Of a stretch of 64,000 bases of DNA, positions 18,571 to 27,079 are shown in pieces; positions within the stretch are counted from its first letter, which is position 1; each line of letters starts with the position of its first letter. Origin of the DNA: Enterococcus lactis (lineage in GTDB: Bacteria > Bacillota > Bacilli > Lactobacillales > Enterococcaceae); contig NZ_BNJW01000006.1 in the NCBI RefSeq assembly GCF_015751045.1, positions 1 to 64,000 on the forward strand. Reading direction: 5' to 3'. The notes beneath the pieces were generated by a model. That model was given only the letters and a program-made list of their open reading frames with translations. It did no database searches and was not told where the DNA came from. The translations under genes and the position numbers were made by a program.

Positions 18571-19239
18571 ATGGTTTTTTCAATCACAATGAAACTGGTA
18601 TTCGGATTGATCGGCTTGTTATTAGTGGTGCGTTTGCTTGGGAAGAAATCCATGTCGGAAATCACACCATTTGATTTAGTCTATACGCTTGTTTTAGGGG
18701 GGATCTTAGAAGAATCAACCTATGATGACAATGTCCATGTAGGCCATGTCCTATTTGCCATTGCGCTTTGGGCAGTAATGATTTATGGTATCGAACGTAT
18801 CGTCCAAAAAAATGAAAAAGTCAATCGCTGGGTTAAAGGCGAGCCCTCTGTTTTAATCAAAGACGGCGTCATCAACATGACAGAGTTGGCAAATAACCAT
18901 ATCGAGATGGAGCAATTGCGAGCAATCTTAAGACAGCAGGAATGCTTTTCTCTTGAAAATGCCAAACATGTTATCCTAGAGAATGCCGGTCAAATGAGTG
19001 TATTGAAAAAATCAGATGATGACAAAGCTTTGTCGATCCTGCTAGTGGATGAAGGACAAATCCAGCATAAAGTACTTCAATCCAATCAACTAGATGAATC
19101 GTGGCTTCTGGAGAATTTAAAGAAAGAAGGCTATGCAGACGTAAAACAGCTGATTTATGTCGAATGGTCAGAAGAAAAAGGGTTCTACGTACTAAACAAA
19201 GAAGACGTGATGCATGAATCTTACCGGATAGATGGATAG
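18571..19239 (+). CDS. DUF421 (YetF/YrbG family) membrane protein
   Basis: A 222-residue protein with three hydrophobic N-terminal segments (about 5-22, 35-50, 57-77) and a soluble C-terminal DUF421 domain. Recognisable family motifs are VRLLGKKSMSEITPFDLV, GEPSVLIKDG and the RAILRQQ..SLENAKHVILENAGQMSV stretch. Relatives in Bacillus are linked to spore or membrane physiology, but no biochemical role is established and none is claimed. AGGGGGAG precedes ATG 18571. It stands alone between two repeat elements. Confidence 0.85.
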   Translation: MVFSITMKLVFGLIGLLLVVRLLGKKSMSEITPFDLVYTLVLGGILEESTYDDNVHVGHVLFAIALWAVMIYGIERIVQKNEKVNRWVKGEPSVLIKDGVINMTELANNHIEMEQLRAILRQQECFSLENAKHVILENAGQMSVLKKSDDDKALSILLVDEGQIQHKVLQSNQLDESWLLENLKKEGYADVKQLIYVEWSEEKGFYVLNKEDVMHESYRIDG

Positions 19240-19240
19240 A

Positions 19241-19378
19241 GAGAGGTTGTGAAATCAGCTCTTTGACTTGATACTCAAAACTAAGCGACTTTTTCGCAAT
19301 CTCCACTAAACGATGTTCAATCAGCTAATAATAAGATCAAAACGCTGATTGAACAGCCTCTCATGTCACAAACCATTT
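19241..19378 (+). repeat. TTGTGA-ended palindromic repeat, copy C, in a convergent gap
   Basis: It starts AGAGAGGTTGTGA right after the DUF421 stop and ends TCACAAACC across the stop codon of the minus-strand yolD gene. A perfect 11-bp inner stem (GTTCAATCAGC with GCTGATTGAAC) lies in the second half, followed by CCTCTC complementary to the start. It can act as terminator for both convergent genes. The ends match the copies at 18312 and 46263. Confidence 0.5.
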
Positions 19379-19747
19379 TTTTGTTTCTTTTAACTCAATA
19401 TGCCGTACGTCTTCCCAAACTATCGGCTGATGGTCGATCATAAAATAATCTTCATAGGCTTCACCAATGAAATGACCTTCAACCTCATCTAAGAGTCTTC
19501 CAAATTCATCTGTTAAATTGAGCTGGATGATTACTGCTTTACGAGATAAAAAAGCTTCTGTCAGTATACTATCGATTTCTTGTAATGTCATTTGTTGTTT
19601 AGGGATAGGTTGTTTGCGTGCTTCTTCTTCATTTTTTTTGATACCGTTGACTAGTTCTTCCATCGCAAAAGCGGTTCCCCATTTTAATCCAAATGGACGA
19701 TCTCGATACTCGTTATAGTCAATGAATTTTTTTGCTGTCCGTCTCAT
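19361..19747 (-). CDS. YolD-like protein
   Basis: A 128-residue protein of the YolD-like family, small proteins encoded directly after UvrX-type polymerases in Firmicutes. It has the family start RRTAKKFIDYNEYRDRPFGLKWGTAFAMEEL and the DRPFG-like motif, with a Sm-like fold reported for the family. A GTG at 19756 is possible, but GGTGG lies five bases before ATG 19747, which is preferred. It overlaps the polymerase gene by 29 bases, so the two are co-transcribed and probably both induced by DNA damage. The molecular role is unknown; a cofactor for the polymerase is the usual guess. Confidence 0.85.
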   Translation of the reverse strand: MRRTAKKFIDYNEYRDRPFGLKWGTAFAMEELVNGIKKNEEEARKQPIPKQQMTLQEIDSILTEAFLSRKAVIIQLNLTDEFGRLLDEVEGHFIGEAYEDYFMIDHQPIVWEDVRHIELKETKKWFVT

Positions 19748-21101
19748 CTTTTCCACCTTCTAATCCACTCATCCCACCTGCATGCCCACCAACGAGAGAG
19801 CTACGTGCGATGGCGCGTCCTCCTTGCAAGAGACTATGCGCATGGATGATTGATTTAAAGCCGTATTTTTTTCTGATCGTATCGACTACAAAATCAACTT
19901 TCGCTTCATTTATCTGCTTCTCAGGATCTTCAAAAAGGTTAAGCTGTAAACCTGTCGCGTATACGAGGTTGGAACAGTTCACACCTATACGCCGAATATC
20001 CTGACAGCGGTAATGCTGGTGGAAAATGGTCAATAAAGCCTCTGCTAGATCTCTGCTAGCATTTGTCGCTTCGATTTTTATTTGCTGGTGAAAACCGGTC
20101 TTACCATTTGGATCAAGATAACCTAAGGAGTATCCTACCCATAAGCTGACTACTTGTGCTTTTGCTGCAGATCGTCTCAAGCGGGTGCCGACTTGATCGG
20201 CCATTTCTTTGATAACAATCTCGATTTCTTCTTGCCTCGTATAATCTCTATCTAGAATTTGACTATTTCCGATACTTTTTGATTTCGGTATATATTCTTG
20301 CCCTAAAAAACTTCGATCGATTCCCCAAGCATGGGCATAAAGCTGAGTACCGATGATCCCTAACGTGCTTTTCAAGTGATAATAATCCGCGTGAGCTAAA
20401 TCATAAACCGAATGTATACCCATTTGTTTCAGTCGTTTTGCTGTTCGTTTGCCGATTCCCCAAAAGTCAGTGATATCTGAGATTGTCCATAACTTTTCTG
20501 GGACATCTTCATAACGCCATTCAGCAATCATTTGTTTTCCGTCTTTTGAGCCATTATCTAAGGCTAGTTTAGCAAGTAGTGGGTTATCGCCGATTCCTAT
20601 AGTCGTGTAGATTCCGGTCTGTTCAAATACATCTTTATGGATCAGTTTAGCCATGTCGTACGCATTCGTTTTACCAAAGAGTGCCATGCTATTTGTTACA
20701 TCAAGGAAGCTTTCATCAACGGAATAGACATGATGGTTCGCTTCATCTGCATATTTTTTATAGATAGTATTGATTTCTCTGTTTTTTTCCATATAATAGG
20801 CCATCCTTGGAGCAACAATATATAAATCACTTGGATAGGGGAAGGGTAAATCTCTGGCACGACTGATATTGGTGATGCCGTACGCTTTTTTTGCTGCAGG
20901 ACTGGAAGCCAAGATTAATCCGCTACCCCGTGTTTCTGTCGAATCAGACGGATAGGACATTACTACTAATTTAGTTGTAAGGGGATCAAGATCCTTTTCC
21001 ACGCACTCTACGGAGGCGTAAAAAGATTTGCAGTCAATACATAAAATATCTCGTGAAGGTTCTTTTTCATAAACAAATACTGGATTTTGATTCGCCCACA
21101 T
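19719..21101 (-). CDS. uvrX: Y-family DNA polymerase (UvrX/UmuC-like)
   Basis: A 460-residue translesion polymerase. The palm carries DILCIDCKSFYASVE with the first metal Asp and the steric-gate position, and YSVDESFLDVT with the catalytic Asp-Glu pair; the helix-hairpin-helix in DFWGIGKRTAKRLKQMGI and a little-finger domain follow. It belongs to the UmuC-like group usually encoded by plasmids, prophages and chromosomes of Firmicutes, distinct from DinB. The start at ATG 21101 has AGAGGTG seven bases upstream; a longer reading from 21191 would begin inside a terminator and is rejected. A LexA-type box covers the promoter. Confidence 0.92.
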   Translation of the reverse strand: MWANQNPVFVYEKEPSRDILCIDCKSFYASVECVEKDLDPLTTKLVVMSYPSDSTETRGSGLILASSPAAKKAYGITNISRARDLPFPYPSDLYIVAPRMAYYMEKNREINTIYKKYADEANHHVYSVDESFLDVTNSMALFGKTNAYDMAKLIHKDVFEQTGIYTTIGIGDNPLLAKLALDNGSKDGKQMIAEWRYEDVPEKLWTISDITDFWGIGKRTAKRLKQMGIHSVYDLAHADYYHLKSTLGIIGTQLYAHAWGIDRSFLGQEYIPKSKSIGNSQILDRDYTRQEEIEIVIKEMADQVGTRLRRSAAKAQVVSLWVGYSLGYLDPNGKTGFHQQIKIEATNASRDLAEALLTIFHQHYRCQDIRRIGVNCSNLVYATGLQLNLFEDPEKQINEAKVDFVVDTIRKKYGFKSIIHAHSLLQGGRAIARSSLVGGHAGGMSGLEGGKDETDSKKIH

Positions 21102-21126
21102 AACAATCACCTCTTCTACATAATTA

Positions 21127-21138
21127 GAACACACGTTC
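21127..21138 (-). promoter_or_regulatory. LexA (SOS) box upstream of uvrX
   Basis: GAACGTGTGTTC on the minus strand fits the Gram-positive LexA consensus GAAC-N4-GTTC perfectly. It lies between a TTGACA -35 (21153-21148) and the start codon, overlapping the -10 region, where LexA would block transcription. Confidence 0.8.
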
Positions 21139-21159
21139 CCTTTTTGTGTCAATAAAAAA

Positions 21160-21206
21160 CAGCAATTTTCAAATGTGAGCCTTTTGCTCATGTTTGAAAA
21201 TTGCTG
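21160..21206 (-). terminator. galK terminator, overlapping the uvrX promoter
   Basis: A 14-bp perfect outer stem (21160-21173 with 21193-21206) encloses a TGAGC/GCTCA inner stem. On the minus strand it ends in TTTTTTATT, which runs straight into the TTGACA of the uvrX promoter. Confidence 0.85.
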
Positions 21207-21254
21207 AGAGGTTATTTGTATTTGTTTATTTAGCTGTGTTCATTGATTTTTCTA

Positions 21255-22442
21255 TCAAACATGAACGGCTTCTGGATCAATCTTTGTTGTCCCATTTCCA
21301 ATGTGTGCAACATAAAATTCTGGAGCATAGCCGACAACTTTCATATATTCATCATAGACATTGTTTTTGAAGGCAGGTATATTTTCTTCTTTGACAAGAG
21401 CAATCGCACAGCCGCCAAATCCAGCTCCTGTCATTCGTGCACCTAAGACACCTTCTTGTTTTTGAGCAGCGTCCACTAGTGTATCTAACTCGATCCCAGT
21501 CACTTCATAATCATAGCGAAGAGAGTGGTGAGAATCATTTAGCAGTTGTCCAAATGCTTCCAAGTTTCCAGCTTCTAATTCAGCTTTTGCTTTCAAAGTA
21601 CGTTGATTTTCATAAACAGCATGACGAGCTCTGCGTATCAATGTATCATCACCGATTTGGTCAATAGTTGATTCAAATTCTTCTTCATCTAAGTCTCCTA
21701 AAGAAGAGATAGGCAAAGTTTTTTGCAGACGTGCCAAGGCTTCTTCGCATTCGCTGCGGCGTTCATTGTATTTTGAATCTGCCAATTCCCGACGTTTATT
21801 CGTATTCATGATGACGATTGCATAACCATCTAGTTTCACTGGGACCATTTCATATTTCAGCGTATTTGTATCTAACAAAATCGCATGATCTAGCTCACCG
21901 AAGCCGATGGCAAACTGATCCATGATACCTGAATTGACACCGATGAATTCATTTTCTACTTTTTTACCCGTTTGGACTAGTTCCAAACGATCTGTTTTTA
22001 AATCAAACAGATCTTCTAATACAACACCTACCAATAATTCTAATGAAGCGCTACTGGAAAGTCCTGCACCGTTAGGGATTGTTCCTTCCACCAACAACTC
22101 AAATCCATGATCAATTGGGTGTCCAGCTTCTTTTAATTTAAGGACCATTCCTTTTACGTAATTTGCCCAATTTGCTTTTTTATCATATTCTAGCTCGTCT
22201 AAAGTAAAACTGATGACACCGATATCATCAAAGTTTGTGGAATAAACTAATATTTTATTATCGTCTCTAGGTGCGGCGACACCTTGCGTTCCATAGGTGA
22301 TAGAAGCAGGGAAGACATGACCGCCATTGTAATCTGTGTGCTCACCAATCAAATTGATGCGACCTGGCGAGAAGTATTGTGTCGTTTTTTTAGGGCCGAA
22401 TGTTTCGGCAAATTTTGTGTTTAAGCTTCTTTTGATTTCCAT
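21255..22442 (-). CDS. galK: galactokinase
   Basis: GalK phosphorylates alpha-D-galactose to galactose 1-phosphate with ATP. The 395-residue GHMP kinase has the galactokinase signature GRINLIGEHTDYNGG, the ATP loop GAGLSSSASLELL, the catalytic Asp in NSGIMDQFAI and the C-terminal GARMTGAGFGGCAIAL. It is the last gene of the permease-galM-galK operon. galT and galE, needed to complete the Leloir pathway, are not in this window. Confidence 0.97.
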   Translation of the reverse strand: MEIKRSLNTKFAETFGPKKTTQYFSPGRINLIGEHTDYNGGHVFPASITYGTQGVAAPRDDNKILVYSTNFDDIGVISFTLDELEYDKKANWANYVKGMVLKLKEAGHPIDHGFELLVEGTIPNGAGLSSSASLELLVGVVLEDLFDLKTDRLELVQTGKKVENEFIGVNSGIMDQFAIGFGELDHAILLDTNTLKYEMVPVKLDGYAIVIMNTNKRRELADSKYNERRSECEEALARLQKTLPISSLGDLDEEEFESTIDQIGDDTLIRRARHAVYENQRTLKAKAELEAGNLEAFGQLLNDSHHSLRYDYEVTGIELDTLVDAAQKQEGVLGARMTGAGFGGCAIALVKEENIPAFKNNVYDEYMKVVGYAPEFYVAHIGNGTTKIDPEAVHV

Positions 22443-22448
22443 GATGAG

Positions 22449-23480
22449 TTATTCCTCTCTTGTTTTGATTTTGAATTCTGTCACTGTTTCAAATGTTGAT
22501 CCGGCTTTTAAATGAATCGAACCAAATGCTGAGAAGCGCTCTGCCCCTGGAGCTGTTTGAGTCTCAAATGTGATGCCGCCGTGATGTGCCAGTTTTCGAC
22601 CACGCATTTCTGGTGTTTCTGGACCGAAATTTGCAGTGAAAATAACCATACTAGAAGCATCTGTAGCGATATCTACTTGGATTTTTTTATCCGGACTAGT
22701 CAAGCGAGCGGCTTCTTTATCCAAGCCAGATTCTTTTAAGAAAAATGGATGATCGATTCCGTCAACGAGTTCTTTTTGATCCAAATCACTAGCAAAAACG
22801 GACGCTAGTTTTTTAGGCGTTTGAAAATCGAAAGCATTTCCTGCAGTATTTTCTTTTACTCCTATAGGAATACTGTCTGCTCGTAAAGGAGCGTAAGCTT
22901 CACTATTGAGCCAAAGCTCATGTTGATCGATCGCTTGAGAAGCATCTCCCGTCAAGTTGAAGTAGACATGATTTGTCGGATTGAATAAAGTATCTTGATC
23001 GCTGATGCCGCGAGTGGTCACCCGCCAGATATTATCTTGTGTCAAAGTATAACGGACTTCCACATCCAATGTACCTGGAAAACCATGTTCTCCGTCGGGA
23101 CTTGTAGTAGTAAAAATGACAGAAGCTTCATTTTCGCCATTCAAAATGACATAAGACCATTTTTTTAATTCAAATCCAGGAGAACCACCATGCAGATTAT
23201 GCCCAGTTTTTGGATCTATAGCTAGTTGGTAAGTTTTTTCATTGAGAGAAAAGCGGCCATTTTCGATCCTCCCTGCGGTGCGACCGATAGATGCGCCGAT
23301 ATACGGGTCTTTTTCGATATATTCTTCAGCGGTGTCAAATCCCAAAACTAATTCTTGATCATTTGTTTTTAAACGAACGATCCTAGCACCTAAATCAGAG
23401 ACAGAAAGTACTAGCTTGTTTTTATTCTCCAAGGTTATCAAATGATAACCTTGGCCGAAATCTTTTTCTGTAATCTTCAT
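22449..23480 (-). CDS. galM: aldose 1-epimerase (mutarotase)
   Basis: GalM interconverts the alpha and beta anomers of galactose, feeding GalK. The 343-residue beta-sandwich protein shows the substrate Arg in GRTAGRIENG, the first His in GHNLHGG, the catalytic His in NPTNHVYFNL and the catalytic Glu in ITFETQTAPGAERF. ATG 23480 is chosen because AAGGA lies eight bases upstream; the TTG at 23486 is too close to it. It sits six bases upstream of galK. Confidence 0.95.
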   Translation of the reverse strand: MKITEKDFGQGYHLITLENKNKLVLSVSDLGARIVRLKTNDQELVLGFDTAEEYIEKDPYIGASIGRTAGRIENGRFSLNEKTYQLAIDPKTGHNLHGGSPGFELKKWSYVILNGENEASVIFTTTSPDGEHGFPGTLDVEVRYTLTQDNIWRVTTRGISDQDTLFNPTNHVYFNLTGDASQAIDQHELWLNSEAYAPLRADSIPIGVKENTAGNAFDFQTPKKLASVFASDLDQKELVDGIDHPFFLKESGLDKEAARLTSPDKKIQVDIATDASSMVIFTANFGPETPEMRGRKLAHHGGITFETQTAPGAERFSAFGSIHLKAGSTFETVTEFKIKTREE

Positions 23481-23495
23481 TTTCAAGATCCTTTC

Positions 23496-24950
23496 TTAAT
23501 GTGAAGGAACTACTGCATCGTGAAGTTCATCTTCCATTGTATCAGCTGGAGCCAATTTGTTTTCTAATTCCTCAACGATTTGTGCATGTTTTTTCTCTGT
23601 CAATGTAATCTTCCAAGCAAAAATAATAGCGGAGAAAATCATCAAAGCAGCAGGAGCATAGAATGCATAAGCTTTGAAAGTCGTTACGCCATGAGCAGTG
23701 ATATCAGCAGCAGTAGCATTACCAGTCATCCCAGAAGCGATAGCGACAAACCCTACGATCCCGTTAGACAAAGCACCAGCGATTTTATCTAGTAAAGGAC
23801 GAATAGAGAGAGTAACGGCTTCATTACGGATACCATTTTTCCATTGGCCATATTCAACAGAGTCTGTGATTGTCATCAAAGCGGATAAGAAAATCAATTG
23901 TTGAGGGAAGTAGAACAATACTAACCCGATGATAACGATTGGCAAACTTGAACCTGCGATCGTAAAGAAAAAGTAGGAAGAAATCATCATTGCAATCCCG
24001 CCAAGGTAAACATAGCGACGAGAGATGACGCGTGTAAGCATTGGGAATAATGGGACAGCTATTAAACCAAGTAAGGCAGCAACTAGACCAACAATCCAAA
24101 ATTCAGTTGGTTGGCCAAGTACATATTTGAAGAAGTAGAACAATACGGCAGTCGTTGCTACATTAGCAATCGCATAAGCGATATAAGCAAGGGCAAGCCA
24201 CATCAATTGATCGTTTTGAGCAACTGCTTTGAACACATCTTTGATTCCGGCTTTTTCATTTTGTTGACGGATCGCAGTATCGACTTCTTTTGTTCCCAAG
24301 GCAGTGATAATCGCAGTACCGCCTGAAATAACAGCGGCAATCACACCGAACCAGAACCAACCTGAAGCGCCTTCAATATGTTTATGAGTAACAAGATAGG
24401 TAAAGAAAGTAACGATAGGGACAACGACTAGTGTAGTACCATTTGCACCTAGAGAAGAGCCGAAACGAGCAAACGTAGCAAATTTTTCACGTTCCTTTGT
24501 TTCCGTGCTCAAAGCAGGAATCATTGACCAAAAAGCGATATCCTTGAATGAATAAAAACTATCCAACAAGATGAAAACGATTGCAAATAATATGATAAAT
24601 AAAGTCGTATTATGAGTAGCTAAGCCAAAGAAATTGGTAAAGATTGCTACCAAGAGTACAGAACTAACAATACCACCGATAACTAACCATGGTTTGAATT
24701 TGCCATATTTTGTACGGGTATTATCAATAACGCCACCAATTAAAGGATCAAAAATAATTTCAACTAAGCGAATACCTACAACTAAGCTTGTAACTGTAGC
24801 AATCATTTTTGCATTCGTTGCCTTATCTGTTCCTGCAAACATCTGGCTTGTCACGAATACCATAAAATAAGTGCTTAATGTAACATAGAATGTGTCGTGT
24901 CCAAAAGCGCCTAAAGCGTAGGACATACGTTGGATCATTTTGCTTTTCAT
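23496..24950 (-). CDS. GPH-family sugar:cation symporter, probable galactose/galactoside permease
   Basis: A 484-residue membrane protein with about 12 hydrophobic segments. N-terminal YALGAFGHDTFYVTLSTYF and the loop RTKYGKFKPWLVIGG are typical of the glycoside-pentoside-hexuronide:cation symporter family (LacS, MelB, XylP). It lacks the C-terminal IIA-like domain of LacS. Operon position with galM and galK points to galactose or a galactoside as substrate. AGGAGAGG precedes ATG 24950; the upstream TTG start is less likely. Confidence 0.88.
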   Translation of the reverse strand: MKSKMIQRMSYALGAFGHDTFYVTLSTYFMVFVTSQMFAGTDKATNAKMIATVTSLVVGIRLVEIIFDPLIGGVIDNTRTKYGKFKPWLVIGGIVSSVLLVAIFTNFFGLATHNTTLFIILFAIVFILLDSFYSFKDIAFWSMIPALSTETKEREKFATFARFGSSLGANGTTLVVVPIVTFFTYLVTHKHIEGASGWFWFGVIAAVISGGTAIITALGTKEVDTAIRQQNEKAGIKDVFKAVAQNDQLMWLALAYIAYAIANVATTAVLFYFFKYVLGQPTEFWIVGLVAALLGLIAVPLFPMLTRVISRRYVYLGGIAMMISSYFFFTIAGSSLPIVIIGLVLFYFPQQLIFLSALMTITDSVEYGQWKNGIRNEAVTLSIRPLLDKIAGALSNGIVGFVAIASGMTGNATAADITAHGVTTFKAYAFYAPAALMIFSAIIFAWKITLTEKKHAQIVEELENKLAPADTMEDELHDAVVPSH

Positions 24951-24987
24951 AATCTGTATTCCTCTCCTGTTCAATATATAATACTAA

Positions 24988-25001
24988 GTAAACCGGTTAC
25001 A
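24988..25001 (-). promoter_or_regulatory. cre-like operator upstream of the galactose operon
   Basis: TGTAACCGGTTTAC on the minus strand matches the CcpA cre consensus TGWAANCGNTNWCA at 12 of 14 positions and is nearly palindromic. It lies about 40 bases before the permease start, in the shared region with the divergent AraC gene. Either CcpA or a gal-specific regulator could use it. Confidence 0.5.
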
Positions 25002-25124
25002 ACGAATAACAAAGATCTTTTAATGACTTAAACTTAACAAGAAATCGCTTCCTTTTTAATATATTTCTGTGACTTTTATTTAACTTTTTGTTGCATTATA
25101 CTAAAGAAGTAAGGAGGGGAAGAA

Positions 25125-26030
25125 ATGGAGCAATCGATTTTTTTAAAAAAGGAACATCAACAAGTAGAAAAAGAATTGTATTTTGATTTTTGCGGCTTCT
25201 CTAAAACGATGCCGTTTCATTCTTTTGGTCCTGCTATTCGCAATGATTACATCTTACACGTCGTGATGGAAGGCAAAGGATCTTATCATGTGAAAAATCA
25301 ACAGTTTCAATTGAAAAAAGGAGATCTATTCTTGATTCGTCCAGGAGACTCGACATTTTACTTATCAGATGGAGAAGATCCATGGATGTATTGCTGGCTT
25401 TCTTTCGGTGGACATGCGGCAGAAGAAATCATCCGGCAGTCGCTTTTCAGAGAAGACCAGTACACGATGGTCTCTTCCGATATACAAAAATATATCGACA
25501 TTATTTTAGAATGCATGAAAGATACGGAAGAAACCTTGGAAAATGAATTACAGTTAACAGCACTAACCTACCGTTTTTTATCAGTCCTTTTAAAAGACGG
25601 CGGAAAGATCAGCGGTGGCGTACAAAAAGTTCATTCCTCCTTAGCTGTTGAGACAGTCAAATACATCGAGGCACATTATGCGGAAAATTTATCTGTTGAG
25701 GAAATTGCCCAGCATTTAGCTGTCAACCGGAGTCACTTGTCACGAGTATTCAAAAATCATATGGGTACCAGTATCAAGGAATATTTGATCGGGGTACGGA
25801 TTAATCGAGGGGCGTTTCTTCTTTCCCTGACGGATGAATCCGTGGAAAGCATTGCCTATCAAGTAGGGTTCAATAGTCTAGTCGTATTTAGCCGAATGTT
25901 CAAAAAAAGTACCGGAGAAACGGCTACGAACTATCGTAAACGGATGAAAAACGAAAATTTCAAGAATATTGCTTTGGATACTTTGAAAAAACAGTTGGAA
26001 AAACAAACTGCAGTCTCTTGGACGACCTAA
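25125..26030 (+). CDS. AraC-family transcriptional regulator
   Basis: A 301-residue regulator. Residues about 20-110 form the cupin-type sugar-sensing domain (FGPAIRNDYILHVVMEGKGSYHV, FLIRPGDSTFYL), and residues about 185-285 hold two helix-turn-helix units ending in the family signature VGFNSLVVFSRMFKKSTGETATNYRKR. This is the MsmR/RafR-like architecture of sugar-operon activators. Divergent orientation to the galactose operon suggests it activates that operon. AGGAGGGG stands before ATG 25125. Confidence 0.88.
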   Translation: MEQSIFLKKEHQQVEKELYFDFCGFSKTMPFHSFGPAIRNDYILHVVMEGKGSYHVKNQQFQLKKGDLFLIRPGDSTFYLSDGEDPWMYCWLSFGGHAAEEIIRQSLFREDQYTMVSSDIQKYIDIILECMKDTEETLENELQLTALTYRFLSVLLKDGGKISGGVQKVHSSLAVETVKYIEAHYAENLSVEEIAQHLAVNRSHLSRVFKNHMGTSIKEYLIGVRINRGAFLLSLTDESVESIAYQVGFNSLVVFSRMFKKSTGETATNYRKRMKNENFKNIALDTLKKQLEKQTAVSWTT

Positions 26031-26121
26031 TTTGCTTGGACAAAAGGACAAGCATCGGCAAAAGAAACTTGTGGCGGTTATGCTACACTGTAAAACGAAG
26101 ACTAAAAAAGGAGGAGAAGGG

Positions 26122-26799
26122 ATGCGTACACTTATCATCATCAGCCATCCAACGATGGAGGAATCTCTGAATCAGCAATTTTTCAAAGAAGCTTCTTCCG
26201 GTTTATCCGTTACTTGGCATCATTTAGAATCAAGTTATCCAGATGGAAAGATAGATGTAAAGGCTGAGCTACAGCTTCTGGCACAGCATGATCGAATCAT
26301 TTTCCAGTTTCCATTTTACTGGTATAGTTCCCCTGCTCATTTAAAAATTTGGCAAGATAATGTTTTGGAACAAGCAGCACATGTATTAGAAGGAAAAGAA
26401 TTAGGAATCGTATTGACAACAGGTGTGGCGGAAAAGGAATACCAAGCTGGAGGGAAAGAAGAATATACGATCTCCGAATTTTTGAGACCATATCAGCGAA
26501 TCGCAAACAAATTCCATATGACCTATCTTCCGCCATTCGTTTTAGCACAATTTATGTATTTATCCCAAGAAAAACGTTGGGAGAAGCTAATTGCTTATCA
26601 GCAGTATCTCTCATTGGAAGGGAAGCCATCGCTTACTCAACGGATTGACTGGTTTATTCAAAGAGTACAGGGAAATCAGAAAATGCAGGAAGAAGATTCG
26701 GACAAACAAACATATATCATAGAAGCACTGACTGACGCAAAAGAGCAAATCGAAGACTTGACCTTTACACTGCAAGAAATGAAAGGAACTTCATTATGA
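26122..26799 (+). CDS. flavodoxin-fold NAD(P)H dehydrogenase (quinone) family protein
   Basis: A 225-residue protein of the NQO/MdaB/KefF-type flavodoxin-like family. It has LIIISHPTMEESLNQQF for FMN phosphate binding, FQFPFYWYSSPAHLKIWQDNVL as the family core, and LTTGVAEKEYQAGG. Such enzymes reduce quinones or other electrophiles by two electrons. The last 50 residues form a charged helical tail. ATG 26122 follows AAGGAGGAGAAGGG; longer frames upstream have no ribosome site. It overlaps a 56-codon ORF by four bases. Confidence 0.83.
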   Translation: MRTLIIISHPTMEESLNQQFFKEASSGLSVTWHHLESSYPDGKIDVKAELQLLAQHDRIIFQFPFYWYSSPAHLKIWQDNVLEQAAHVLEGKELGIVLTTGVAEKEYQAGGKEEYTISEFLRPYQRIANKFHMTYLPPFVLAQFMYLSQEKRWEKLIAYQQYLSLEGKPSLTQRIDWFIQRVQGNQKMQEEDSDKQTYIIEALTDAKEQIEDLTFTLQEMKGTSL

Positions 26800-26966
26800 C
26801 AAATGAATGGTTGATCCAACAATTAGATGAATTAAGTGAAAAATCAGAATATCAAGACCGTGCACTCTTATATGAGATAAAGAAACTGATGGCTGAGATA
26901 GATGAACGAACAACACAGTTGCAAGGAGAAATCGACGGACAATCTTGGAATCATCTCAACTGGTGA
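26796..26966 (+). CDS. small acidic protein of 56 aa, coupled to the flavodoxin-like gene
   Basis: This ORF begins with an ATGA overlap with the preceding gene and reads 56 codons, starting MTNEWLIQQLDELSEK and ending SWNHLNW. It is acidic, largely helical by composition, with no membrane segment. The overlap and compact spacing argue that it is translated by coupling. I do not recognise a family; a partner of the upstream oxidoreductase, whose tail is also helical, is possible but unproven. Confidence 0.6.
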   Translation: MTNEWLIQQLDELSEKSEYQDRALLYEIKKLMAEIDERTTQLQGEIDGQSWNHLNW

Positions 26967-27079
26967 AATTTTCTTATAAATAACAAGGATAAAAATGTGC
27001 ACAATGACAATTATTTGCTACAATAAGAATATGAAGCGTTTGATAACGCTGTTATACATAAAAATTGGTGGTGAAAAAA

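Noticed and set aside
21102-21191. Longer N-terminus for the Y-family polymerase
   Set aside because: It would begin inside the galK terminator and upstream of the predicted promoter; ATG 21101 has a good ribosome site and matches the family start.
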